NCBI RefSeq assembly: GCF_004798665.1
Contig: NZ_CP039292.1
Span: 3,534,001-3,598,000, forward strand
Reading direction: 5' to 3'
Source: Actinomyces procaprae
GTDB lineage: Bacteria; Actinomycetota; Actinomycetes; Actinomycetales; Actinomycetaceae
DNA length: 64,000 nucleotides
Position 1 is the stretch's first letter. Each line of letters opens with the position of its first letter. A program made the position numbers and the translations under genes. The notes under the pieces are model-generated. The model had not been told where the DNA came from. It saw only the letters and a program-made list of their open reading frames with translations, and ran no database searches. Positions 8,859-17,188 of this stretch are shown in pieces.

Positions 8859-11741
8859 ATGCGCGTGACCGCAACAGCAACCACTCAGCCAGCCCCGGCG
8901 GCGCCGACCGCCCCTTGGTCCCTGCCGGCGGCCGACGTCGCCACGGCCCTCGGTGCCGACGCCGAGGCCGGCCTGACCGCGAACGAGGCCGCCCGCCGCC
9001 TTGAGGCCGACGGCCCCAACGAGCTTCCCAGCAGGCCCCCGGTGCCGGCCTGGCGCCGCTTCCTCGCCCAGTTCGCCGACCCCCTGGTCTACCTGCTCAT
9101 CCTCGCCATCGTCATCTCCGTGGTCGCCTGGGTGCTGGAGGGCGCGCACGGCGTGCCCGTGGACGCCCTGGTGATCCTCGCAGTCATCACCCTCAACGCC
9201 GTGCTCGGCTTCGTGCAGGAGAACAAGGCCGCCGACGCCGTCGCCGCCCTGTCCGCCATGACCCGGGCCTCCAGCACGGTGCTGCGGGACGGGGCGCGCG
9301 TCGTCGTCCCCTCCGCCCAGCTGGTGGTCGGCGACGTGCTGATCCTGGGCGAGGGCGACCAGGTGGGCGCCGACGCCCGCCTGCTGTCGGCCGCCTCCCT
9401 GCGCGTGATCGAGGCCTCCCTCACCGGTGAGGCCGACGCCGTCTCCAAGAGCGCCGACGCCGTCGCCACGGACGCCGATCTGGCCGACCGCACCGGCATG
9501 GTCTACCGCGGCACCTCCGTGGCCCAGGGCTCCGGCCAGGCCGTGGTCACCGCCACGGGAGCCGCCACCGAGATGGGCGCGATCGCCCGCATGCTCGACG
9601 CCGTCGAGGACGAGGACACGCCCCTGGAGCGGGAGATCACCCGCGTGTCCAAGATGCTCGGCGGGATCGTGGTGGCCATCGCCGTCGTCGTGGTGGCCAC
9701 CCTGCTGGCGCTCACGCCGGAGCGGACCGCGGACTCCTTCATCGACGCCCTGCTGCTGGGCGTGTCACTGGCGGTCGCAGCCGTGCCGGAGGGACTCCCG
9801 GCGATCCTGTCGGTGGTGCTGGCGTTGGGCGTGCAGCGGATGGCGCTGCACCGGGCGGTGGTCAAGAGGCTCAGCAGCGTGGAGACCCTGGGCTCGGCCT
9901 CCGTGATCTGCTCGGACAAGACCGGCACCCTGACCCGCTCGGAGATGACCATCCAGGAGGTGGTCACCGCCTCCGGGCCCACCGTGGTCACCGGCATCGG
10001 GTATGAGCCCAATGGGCACGTCGCCCCCGACGCCGACCGCGACGGCCACCCCGACGGCGAGCCCCTGGCGGGCGCGCTGCGCGAGGAGGTCACCGTGGTG
10101 CTGTCCGGCGGGGCCATGGCCTCCGACACCGAGCTGGCCGAGGACGACGGCGTCTGGAGCGTCGTCGGCGACCCCACCGAGGGGGCCTTCCTGGTGGCCG
10201 AGCTCAAGCTCGGCACGCAGGGCAGCCGCGACGGGCGCTTCACCCGCGTGGGCATGGTGCCCTTCACCTCCGAGCGCAAGCTCATGAGTGTGCTGTACAC
10301 CGACGCCAAGCACGGCACCACCGTCCTGATGGCCAAGGGCGCCCCCGACGTGCTCATGGAGCGCTGCACCCGCGTGCGCGTGGGGGCCGCCGACCAGCCG
10401 CTGGACGCGGCGGCGCGCGCGGAGTTCACTGCGCATATCGCGGACATGTCCGGCCGGGCCCTGCGCACCATGGGGGTCGCATACCGCACCCTGGATGCGG
10501 GCGAGGCCGCCGCCGTCGCCGCGGCCGGCACCGACGGTGTCTTCGACCACCTGGAGCAGGGGCTGACACTGGCCGGCGTCGTCGGCATCATCGACCCGCC
10601 CCGCCCGGAGGCGGCCGCCGCCGTCGCCGAGGCGCACCGGGCCGGCGTGCGGGTGCTCATGATCACCGGCGACCACCCCGTCACCGCCGGTCGCATCGCC
10701 GCCGACCTGGGCATCGCCGAGCCGGGGGCGCGCGTGCTCACCGGCCGGGAGCTGTCCGACCTGGACGACGCCGCCCTCGCGGACGCCGTCGGCAGGGTGA
10801 ACGTGTATGCGCGGGTGGCTCCGGAGCACAAGCTGCGGATCGTGGGGGCGCTGAAGGCGCAGGGGCAGACGGTGGCGATGACCGGCGACGGCGTGAACGA
10901 CGCCCCCGCCCTGCGCGCCGCCGACATCGGCGTGGCCATGGGCGTGACCGGCACACAGGTCACCAAGGAGGCCGCCACCATGGTGCTGGCGGACGACAAC
11001 TTCGCCACCATCGTGGACGCCGTGCGGGAGGGCCGCCGGATCTTCGACAACATCAAGAAGTTCCTGCGCTACCTGCTGTCGTCCAATATGGGCGAGGTGC
11101 TCACGGTGTTCGGCGGCGTGGTGCTGGCCGGGGTGATCGGGCTCGCCGGGCACAGTGACTCCGGGGTGGTGCTGCCGCTGGTGGCCACGCAGATCCTGTG
11201 GATCAACCTGATCACGGACTCCGGCCCCGCCCTGGCGATGGGCGTGGACCCGAGCGTGGAGGACGTCATGGCACGCCCGCCGCGCCGCCCCGACGAGCGG
11301 GTGATCGATGGGACGATGTGGCGCGGCGTGCTGCTGGTGGGGGCCGTGATGGCGGCGGCTACCCTCGGCACCCTCGACATTTTCCTGCCCGGCGGGCTGA
11401 TTGAGACCTCCTTGAGCGTGGACGATCTGGCGACGGCGCGCACGGCCGCCTTCACCACCCTGGTGCTGGCGCAGCTGTTCAACACCGTCAACTCCCGCTC
11501 CGAGACGGTCTCCGCCTTCAGTCATCTGCTGGTCAACAAGTGGCTGTGGGGCGCGATCGCCCTGGGCGTGGTGCTGCAGGTGGCGGTAGTGGAGGTGCCG
11601 CTGTTGCAGGCGGCCTTCTCCACGGCGAGCCTGGACCTGACGCACTGGGCGGTCGCGGTGGCCATGGCCTCGCTGGTGCTGTGGGTGGATGAGCTGCGCA
11701 AACTGGTGCGCCGGGCGCGGCGGCGCTCCCAGGAGGGCTGA
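8859..11741 (+). CDS. Cation-transporting P-type ATPase, calcium (PMR1/SERCA-like) type
   Basis: This membrane ATPase of about 960 residues expels cations, most likely Ca2+. It has an N-terminal cation-ATPase domain, an actuator loop LTGEAD (the usual TGES has Ala in place of Ser, catalytic Glu kept), and PEGLPA in helix M4. The phosphorylation site is DKTGTLT (Asp about 353), with hinge GDGVNDAPALRAADIG. In M6, NLITDSGPALAMG resembles the Ca2+-site helix NLxTD. The start is uncertain: ATG 8859 (chosen) or GTG 8865 are both possible, and neither has a strong ribosome-binding site. Codon use matches its neighbours. Confidence 0.92.
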   Translation: MRVTATATTQPAPAAPTAPWSLPAADVATALGADAEAGLTANEAARRLEADGPNELPSRPPVPAWRRFLAQFADPLVYLLILAIVISVVAWVLEGAHGVPVDALVILAVITLNAVLGFVQENKAADAVAALSAMTRASSTVLRDGARVVVPSAQLVVGDVLILGEGDQVGADARLLSAASLRVIEASLTGEADAVSKSADAVATDADLADRTGMVYRGTSVAQGSGQAVVTATGAATEMGAIARMLDAVEDEDTPLEREITRVSKMLGGIVVAIAVVVVATLLALTPERTADSFIDALLLGVSLAVAAVPEGLPAILSVVLALGVQRMALHRAVVKRLSSVETLGSASVICSDKTGTLTRSEMTIQEVVTASGPTVVTGIGYEPNGHVAPDADRDGHPDGEPLAGALREEVTVVLSGGAMASDTELAEDDGVWSVVGDPTEGAFLVAELKLGTQGSRDGRFTRVGMVPFTSERKLMSVLYTDAKHGTTVLMAKGAPDVLMERCTRVRVGAADQPLDAAARAEFTAHIADMSGRALRTMGVAYRTLDAGEAAAVAAAGTDGVFDHLEQGLTLAGVVGIIDPPRPEAAAAVAEAHRAGVRVLMITGDHPVTAGRIAADLGIAEPGARVLTGRELSDLDDAALADAVGRVNVYARVAPEHKLRIVGALKAQGQTVAMTGDGVNDAPALRAADIGVAMGVTGTQVTKEAATMVLADDNFATIVDAVREGRRIFDNIKKFLRYLLSSNMGEVLTVFGGVVLAGVIGLAGHSDSGVVLPLVATQILWINLITDSGPALAMGVDPSVEDVMARPPRRPDERVIDGTMWRGVLLVGAVMAAATLGTLDIFLPGGLIETSLSVDDLATARTAAFTTLVLAQLFNTVNSRSETVSAFSHLLVNKWLWGAIALGVVLQVAVVEVPLLQAAFSTASLDLTHWAVAVAMASLVLWVDELRKLVRRARRRSQEG

Positions 11742-11778
11742 CCGCCCACTCCACCCCGCCCCACCGCACCCCCACCGC

Positions 11779-11847
11779 CGAGGTCGGTAGATCTTACGTA
11801 CCGAGGTCGGTAGATCTTACGTACCGAGGTCGGTAGATCTTACGTAC
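11779..11847. repeat. 23-bp tandem repeat, three perfect copies
   Basis: Three identical copies (11779-11801, 11802-11824, 11825-11847) contain GTCGGTAGATCTTACGTAC. They lie 38 bp after the P-type ATPase stop. Each unit includes the palindromes AGATCT and TACGTA. Unlike the other arrays in this window there is no inverted arm. Function unknown. Confidence 0.85.
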
Positions 11848-12045
11848 CGAGAACATCACTTGGCCCGTCATCGCGCCGTTGAATCAGCGCAGTGCCTAGC
11901 CCAGGCGAGTCCAGGCGCGTTCTCACGGTGTATGCCGCGTCGTCGAGGCCCTCCCTCGATGCCCCCTGCCACAGCGGACCCCTCGCGGGAATTGCCACCA
12001 CACTACGAGATCCACCCGTCGGTTGTGTCGGGCGTGGGTGTCTGC

Positions 12046-12146
12046 TGCGCCGGCTAGGCGTTAACAACGCTACTTAACGCTCTGCTGTATACCCCTGGGG
12101 CCTTCAGCAGACGGTTAACTGGCGTTGTTAACCCCGAAGTGGCGTT
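12046..12146. repeat. GTTAAC palindromic element, copy 1 (arms exchanged)
   Basis: Half-sites TGCGCC 12046 and AACGCT 12066, then inverse GGCGTT 12121 and 12141, are at 20-bp spacing. The inner arms are GTTAACAACGCTACTTAACG on the left and the inverse of GGGGTTAACAACGCCAGTTA... on the right. Relative to copies 2-4 the two arms are swapped, while the central CTGCTG...CAGCAG hairpin (about 12082-12110) keeps the same orientation. It lies between convergent genes. Confidence 0.85.
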
Positions 12147-12272
12147 GCAGATGAACCCACTGCTCGCGACCGCCACAGGTTAGCTCCGGTTGTGTGAGTG
12201 CTTGGGTGGCGGTGCGCGGCCGGGTGTCTGTGTGCGCTTGGGTGTCTGTGTGCGTGGCCGTCGAGCCTGCCA

Positions 12273-12385
12273 GTTGGACCCCTATGCCCCCGTTGGACCC
12301 CTGTCCCCCCGTTGGACCGCCGTAGCCGCCGGTTACAGCGGTCCAACGGGGCGTAAGCGGTCCATCGGGGCGTAAGCGGTCCAAC
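12273..12385. repeat. Inverted half-site array C (GTTGGACC, 3 + 3)
   Basis: GTTGGACC is at 12273, 12292 and 12311. The inverse GGTCCAAC/GGTCCATC is at 12340, 12359 and 12378. All spacings are 19 bp. It has the same half-site as arrays A and D, and it sits between element copy 1 and array E. Confidence 0.88.
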
Positions 12386-12438
12386 CAGGGCGGCGCGGGG
12401 CGTGTTCGCCCGGTTGCGTGTGGAGGGGCGGAGTTCTT

Positions 12439-12541
12439 GCACGACCCTGGGCGACACTGCACGACCCCGGTGCGCACTCCACGACCCCCGGGTGGTCGTG
12501 CAAAACACACCAAGGTCGCGGAACGCAGCCGCAGGTCGTGC
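12439..12541. repeat. Inverted half-site array E (GCACGACC, 3 + 3)
   Basis: GCACGACC is at 12439 and 12459 and CCACGACC at 12479. The inverse GGTCGTGC is at 12494 and 12534, with a degenerate GGTCGCGG at 12514. All spacings are exactly 20 bp with a 7-bp gap between the arms. It has the same architecture as array C, 54 bp away, but an unrelated half-site. Confidence 0.88.
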
Positions 12542-12592
12542 AGAACACAGGGGCGGGGCGAGCGTCACCGCCACCGCAACCGTCGCCGACCC

Positions 12593-12705
12593 GAGGCCGA
12601 GCCCGAGGCCGAGCCTGAGCCTGAGGCTAAGCCTGAGCCTGAGGCCGAGCCTGAGCCTGAGGCTAAGCCTGAGCCTGAGGCTGAGCCCGAGGCTGAGCCT
12701 GAGGC
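12593..12705 (+). repeat. GAGCCT hexanucleotide repeat tract
   Basis: A run of about nineteen GAGCCT/GAGGCT/AAGCCT hexamers. Read in one plus frame it would encode Pro-Glu-Ala-Glu repeats, and in the minus strand Leu-Arg repeats. No credible start, domain or ribosome-binding site supports either as a gene. It is probably simple-sequence expansion in decayed DNA. Confidence 0.6.
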
Positions 12706-12800
12706 CATGGACCCCGGCGAGCAGACCACCACCAACCAACCCAGTCGGCAACCATCGACGGCAGATACAGCACCCTCCGCCGAACCCGGGCCGCGAGCGG

Positions 12801-12872
12801 GATGCGGTCTACGGCGTGCTCGTCGACCCCTTCGGCATCCGCTGGATCTTCAACATCGGCACCTCGCAGTGA
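12801..12872 (+). pseudogene. C-terminal remnant of a VOC/PhnB-like glyoxalase-fold gene
   Basis: The last 23 codons before a TGA read VYGVLVDPFGIRWIFNI followed by GTSQ. This closely resembles the C-terminal strand of PhnB-type vicinal-oxygen-chelate proteins (pattern G-x-x-x-DPFG-x-x-W-x-x-N). Nothing upstream in this frame resembles the rest of the domain; the preceding sequence is the GAGCCT repeat. I infer a gene stump left by deletion. Confidence 0.5.
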
Positions 12873-12965
12873 GTTGCACGCAATAGCGCAGGCCCCGGCA
12901 CCGCCCACCCAGACTTTTCCGCGGAATTACAACGATCTGCCTCCTGGGCCGAAAACGTGCGCCCA

Positions 12966-13002
12966 CTCCGGTGTGCAACGAGCCCCTCGTTGCACACCGG
13001 AG
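12966..13002. terminator. Perfect 17-bp hairpin downstream of the epimerase gene
   Basis: CTCCGGTGTGCAACGAG (12966-12982) pairs perfectly with 12986-13002 across a CCC loop. On the minus strand it is followed after ten bases by GTTTTC. It lies about 100 bp beyond the end of the epimerase gene, so it could be its terminator. The lack of an immediate U-run makes this uncertain. Confidence 0.5.
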
Positions 13003-13103
13003 CACCTTAAACGCACCCAGCCCAATTCCGTTTTCCGCGCCGTCATGCGGTTTCGCGTTCCGCACTCGGATTCTTTGCGTGCAACGGGCCGAGTGCCGAA
13101 CTC

Positions 13104-14090
13104 TCAGCGCCCGGCGACGCCCGCCCCAGCGAACACGTCGAGATCCGCGGAGACCAGTAGGTCCCGCACGGTCATCGCCAGGGGCCGGGGCAGGAAGCCG
13201 AGTTCCTCGCGGGCCCGCCGATTGGAGACCGTCGGACTGTCGGCCAGGGCACCGAGCGCGGCCGGCGTGAAGACGTCTGTGCCGAGGCGACTACCCACCA
13301 CTTCCCCCAAGGGCGCCAGCGGCCGCACCCATTCAACCGGGACGGCCAGAGACACCGGCCGCCGCCCCGCCAGGATCGCGCCGAGCGACATCAGTGTGCT
13401 CAACTGTGCGCGCGTCCCGCCCAGCAGGTAGGAGCGCCCCGCCCTGCCCCAGTCGAGCGCGACCGTGATGGCTGCGGCGACGTCCCGCACATCCACCCAG
13501 TCGAATCCGCCGGATACCGTCACCTTACGGCCCCGCGCAGCGGCACGAATGAGCCCGTTCACGCGCGAACCGCGGTCGACCGGGCCGATGATCCCGGTGG
13601 GCAGGCATATCACCGCGTCCAGGCCCTTGGCCGCCTCCGCCAGCACCGCCCGCTGCCCCACGGCCTTGGAACGGTCGTACAGCGGCCGCCCCGTACCCGA
13701 AAGCGCCGTCTCCTCGGTGACAACACCGCCTGCCGAGCAGTCCAGGGCGTGGACCGAGGAGCAGTGCACCATGCGAATGCCGCGACGGCGCGCCGCGGCC
13801 GCCACCAGCGCCGGCCCGCGGGTGTTCAGCCGCCAGGCTCCGGGGTCGCGCCGCCGCAGGGTGATGCGGGCGGCGAGGTGGACGACGGCGTCGCAGTCCG
13901 CCATCGCCCCGCTGAGGAACTCCTCATCCAGAACGGAGCCGGTGACCCACTCGGCCCCTCCCGGCAGCGCATGCTCCGCCGTCGGGCGGTGCGGCCCCAG
14001 CGCCCGTACCGTCCAGTCCGCCGCGACCAGCCGCGGCAGCAGGTTCAATCCAAGGTAGCCACCAGCGCCGGTGACCAAGACGCGCTTCAC
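13104..14090 (-). CDS. NAD-dependent epimerase/dehydratase (extended SDR family)
   Basis: This is a predicted nucleotide-sugar or steroid-like epimerase/dehydrogenase with a Rossmann fold, about 328 residues. With GTG 14090 as start, the N-terminus VKRVLVTGAGGYLG carries the glycine-rich NAD motif. The catalytic region has YDRSKAVG (YxxxK) near residue 140, preceded by a Ser-rich strand (VHCSSVHAL). The frame is open to a TTG at 14108, an alternative start. The substrate cannot be inferred. It ends the minus-strand run below lacI with a 50-bp gap, so it may be read through from lacI. Confidence 0.85.
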   Translation of the reverse strand: MKRVLVTGAGGYLGLNLLPRLVAADWTVRALGPHRPTAEHALPGGAEWVTGSVLDEEFLSGAMADCDAVVHLAARITLRRRDPGAWRLNTRGPALVAAAARRRGIRMVHCSSVHALDCSAGGVVTEETALSGTGRPLYDRSKAVGQRAVLAEAAKGLDAVICLPTGIIGPVDRGSRVNGLIRAAARGRKVTVSGGFDWVDVRDVAAAITVALDWGRAGRSYLLGGTRAQLSTLMSLGAILAGRRPVSLAVPVEWVRPLAPLGEVVGSRLGTDVFTPAALGALADSPTVSNRRAREELGFLPRPLAMTVRDLLVSADLDVFAGAGVAGR

Positions 14091-14140
14091 CCACCAAGTG
14101 TCTCGCAAAGGTCACGTGAAGGCCACCCTTGAGCAGTTAA

Positions 14141-15163
14141 TCACGGCGCCGACCAGGGACGAGGTTCAAGTCTCATCGTGGTGGCACGTACGACGAGCTC
14201 GGTCGGCAGCACATTGTGCACCGGCGCATCCGCCCCCTCTCCGAGTGCGGACAGCAGCAGCTCGGCACCACTACGGCCCTCCGCCAGCACGGGCTGCCGA
14301 ATGGTCGTCAGTCCGAACAGCTCCGACATCTTGTAATCGTCGAAACCCACCACCGACAGATCCTCCGGAACCCGGATGCCCATGGACCGTGCCGTCTGCA
14401 TGGCCCCGATCGCCATTTCATCGCTCATCACGAATATGGCGGTCGGCGGTTCGGCCAGGCTCATCAGCCGCGCCACGGCGAGGCATCCGCCCTGAACGGT
14501 GTAGTCGGCCTCGACGACCAGCGCGGGATCGGCAGCGATGCCGGCCTGTGCCAGTGCGTCCCGGTACCCCTGGTGACGCAGGCGAGATGATTTGAAACCC
14601 ATAGGATGGTCGAGTTCCCCACTGATCAGGCCGATACGCCGGTGGCCCAGGTTGAGCAGGTGGCGCACCGCCGTGGTGGCGGCGGCGCGATCGTCGATCA
14701 TGACGGAACTGACCTGCGCCGTCGCCTCGCCCAAGGTGGTCAGAGCAATGCGGTAGCGCGTGAATTGGCGGATCTCCTCCTGGCTCAACGCGAGGGAGAA
14801 GATCAGCGCCCCTCCCACCACGTTGCGCAGGGGCATGCGCTCAAAGAAGCTCCGGCGTCCAGCGACGTCTACCAGGTTGTACAGCAGGACATCACACCCG
14901 GCCGCTCGCAGCACCTGCTCCGCACCGGTGATCGCCTGACCGAAGAACCATCCCGTCACGTAGGGCACGAGCAGGCCGACGGCGTCGGTGCGTCCACTGG
15001 CCAGGCGTCGAGCCGAAGTGTTGACCACGTAGTCGAGCTCGCGTGCGGCCTCCTTCACCCGACGGCGCGTCGCCTCCGAGATCTGCGGGCTGTCGCGCAG
15101 CGCCCGCGACGCCGTGGAAACCGACACCTTGGCGACCCGGGCGACGTCGGCGATCGTGGCCAT
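14141..15163 (-). CDS. LacI-family transcriptional regulator of the sugar ABC importer
   Basis: The 340-residue repressor has an N-terminal LacI helix-turn-helix (residues 1-50: TIADVARVAKVSVSTASRAL) and the hinge helix SARRLASGRT. A periplasmic-binding-like effector domain follows from about 60. It lies 85 bp downstream of, and co-directional with, the two permease genes and their binding protein. It probably binds the ACGCAAGCGCTTGCGT palindrome at 18731 and responds to the imported sugar. A similar half-operator lies at about 20390. Confidence 0.93.
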   Translation of the reverse strand: MATIADVARVAKVSVSTASRALRDSPQISEATRRRVKEAARELDYVVNTSARRLASGRTDAVGLLVPYVTGWFFGQAITGAEQVLRAAGCDVLLYNLVDVAGRRSFFERMPLRNVVGGALIFSLALSQEEIRQFTRYRIALTTLGEATAQVSSVMIDDRAAATTAVRHLLNLGHRRIGLISGELDHPMGFKSSRLRHQGYRDALAQAGIAADPALVVEADYTVQGGCLAVARLMSLAEPPTAIFVMSDEMAIGAMQTARSMGIRVPEDLSVVGFDDYKMSELFGLTTIRQPVLAEGRSGAELLLSALGEGADAPVHNVLPTELVVRATTMRLEPRPWSAP

Positions 15164-15248
15164 CGGTCTCCTTCATCCTACGCTTCCCTGCTGAGCCCGG
15201 TGAGGCTCCTTGGAGTTGCCACGAGCCCCGCGGCAGCCGGGGCGGCGG

Positions 15249-16145
15249 TCAACTCTTCACTGACCCCGCCATCATGCCGCGCACGAAGTATTTCTGCAGC
15301 AGTAGGAACACGGTCACGGGCACGATGATGGAGACGAATGCTCCCGCCGTCAGCAGGTTCCAATCGTCCCCGTAGGTTCCCGACAGGTCGGCCAGGCGTA
15401 CCGTGAGCGGGGCGGTTTTCGCGGTACCGCCGGCGTAAGTGAGTGACACCAGCAGATCGTTCCACACCCATAGGAACTGGAAGATGAAGAAGGAGGCCAT
15501 GGCCGGGGTGAGCAGGGGCAGGACGATCCGGGTGAAGATCGTAATGTGTCCGGCGCCGTCCACCTTGGCGGCCTCCACGATTTCCCGCGGTATGTCCGCC
15601 ATGTAGTTGTGCAGCAGGAACACGGCCAGCGGCAGGGCGTAGATCGTGTGGGCGATCCAAACCGCCACGAAGGGCAGGGTCTTGGACACCCCGGACCCCA
15701 CGAATATGCGCATCAGGGGAACGAGTGTCATCTGGATGGGGACGATCTGGAGGGCGAAGACGATCGTGAACACTAGATCGCGTCCGCGCCAGTCGATCAT
15801 CGAGAAGGCGTAGGCGGCCATGAGCGCGAGCAGCATCGGCGCGAATGCGCCGATCAGGGTGATCAGGAGGGAGTTGAAGAAGTAGTTGCTCAGCTGATTG
15901 GAGGCCGATCCTCCGAATAGGACGTCGGTGTAGTTGTCCAGCGTGAAGCTCGGCTTGGCCAGGAAGGTCCACCAGCCGGAGTTGTTCAGGTCGGACTTGT
16001 CCCTGAAGGAGGAGATGAACAGGCCGAAGGTCGGCACGGTCCACAGCAGGGCTATCAGCAGCGACAGCCCGGAGGCGGCCTTCGAGGTCAGTGCCGTATG
16101 GGTGCGGGCCCATATCGACGGCGTGGCGGGGGCGGCGGTGCTCAT
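15249..16145 (-). CDS. Sugar ABC transporter permease, MalG type
   Basis: This inner-membrane permease of a carbohydrate ABC importer (CUT1 type) has 298 residues, six predicted helices and the cytoplasmic EAA loop EAAKVDGAGHITIFTRIVLP (about 195-215) that contacts the ATPase. Its start overlaps the stop of the partner permease by 4 bp (ATGA-type), so they are translationally coupled. No ATPase gene lies in the operon. A shared MsiK-like ATPase elsewhere is likely, as is usual in actinobacteria. Confidence 0.95.
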   Translation of the reverse strand: MSTAAPATPSIWARTHTALTSKAASGLSLLIALLWTVPTFGLFISSFRDKSDLNNSGWWTFLAKPSFTLDNYTDVLFGGSASNQLSNYFFNSLLITLIGAFAPMLLALMAAYAFSMIDWRGRDLVFTIVFALQIVPIQMTLVPLMRIFVGSGVSKTLPFVAVWIAHTIYALPLAVFLLHNYMADIPREIVEAAKVDGAGHITIFTRIVLPLLTPAMASFFIFQFLWVWNDLLVSLTYAGGTAKTAPLTVRLADLSGTYGDDWNLLTAGAFVSIIVPVTVFLLLQKYFVRGMMAGSVKS

Positions 16146-17119
16146 CCTCTTACCTCCCGGTTGCGGCGGAGCTGATGGACGTTGAAGGCGATGACCGGCG
16201 CCACCATCACCAGCAGGAGCACGGCGATGGCGGATCCGATTCCGGGTTGTCCGTAGCGGAAGGACTGGTCATACATGGTGTTGGCGATCACCTGGGTGTC
16301 GTACTGGCCGCCGGTCATGGTGCGCACGATGTCGAACACCTTCAGCGATCCGATGGCGATGGTGGTGAACACGACCACCAGGGTCGGCCGCACCAGAGGA
16401 ATGGTGATATTGGTCAGCATGCGCAGGCCACCGGCGCCGTCCAGGCGGGCGGCCTCGACGACGTCCACCGGCATGGCCTTGATGGCGGCGGACAGCAGCA
16501 CCATGGCGTAGCCGGTCTGCGTCCAGATCATCACCACGATCAGGAACAGCGTGTTCCAGGGGGAGTCGATGAGGAACTGCCGCGGTTCTTGGCCGAGCCA
16601 GACGAGGAGCTGGTTGAGCAGGCCGATCTGGGGCCGGGAGATATCCCGGTAGGCGTAGACGAACTTCCAGATGATGGAGGCCCCCACGAATGAGATCGCC
16701 ATTGGCATGAACATGAGGGTCTTGGTGAAGCGTTCGAAGCGGCTGCCGTCTATGAGTAGGGCGTACAGGAAGCCGAAGCCGGTTGAGGCCACGGGGACCA
16801 CCACCAGCCAGATCAGGGTGTTCAGCAGCGAGCGCACGGCGGCCGGGTCCGTGAAGATCCACTTGTAGTTGTCCAGGCCGACGAATTGCGTCTGCGTACC
16901 GTCGTACAGGGACATCAGGGCCGTCCCACCCATGGGATAGACGAGTCCCACCGCCAGCAGTAGCAGCGCGGGTCCCGCAAAGACCAGAGCAATCCTCCGC
17001 TCCTTGGTGCGCCATCGCTCCAACAGCGCGATCACGAACACCACCAGGGCGACGACGATCGCGATGGCGGCCAGCGCCAAACCGACTTGCAGGAGCTTGT
17101 CCTGCCATCCTGCCAACAT
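16142..17119 (-). CDS. Sugar ABC transporter permease, MalF type
   Basis: The 325-residue permease pairs with the MalG-type gene. It has an extra N-terminal helix (about 13-33), then the conserved core and the EAA loop EAARLDGAGGLRMLTNITIP. It lies 69 bp after the binding-protein gene and overlaps the next permease by 4 bp. Start ATG at 17119 follows a GGAGAAC ribosome-binding site. Confidence 0.95.
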   Translation of the reverse strand: MLAGWQDKLLQVGLALAAIAIVVALVVFVIALLERWRTKERRIALVFAGPALLLLAVGLVYPMGGTALMSLYDGTQTQFVGLDNYKWIFTDPAAVRSLLNTLIWLVVVPVASTGFGFLYALLIDGSRFERFTKTLMFMPMAISFVGASIIWKFVYAYRDISRPQIGLLNQLLVWLGQEPRQFLIDSPWNTLFLIVVMIWTQTGYAMVLLSAAIKAMPVDVVEAARLDGAGGLRMLTNITIPLVRPTLVVVFTTIAIGSLKVFDIVRTMTGGQYDTQVIANTMYDQSFRYGQPGIGSAIAVLLLVMVAPVIAFNVHQLRRNREVRG

Positions 17120-17188
17120 GGTTGTTCTCCTGTCCTCCGGTTCCCGGGTACCGGGGGCGGCACACGCCGGCGCCGCCCCCGGGCGAGT

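Noticed and set aside
12128..12751. Minus-strand open frame with Leu-Arg repeats
   Set aside because: It only translates the GAGCCT simple repeat and the inverted arrays; no ribosome-binding site or domain.
12437..12886. Plus-strand open frame with Pro-Glu-Ala repeats
   Set aside because: Its end is not in the frame of the VOC remnant, and the repeats are simple-sequence DNA; no credible start.
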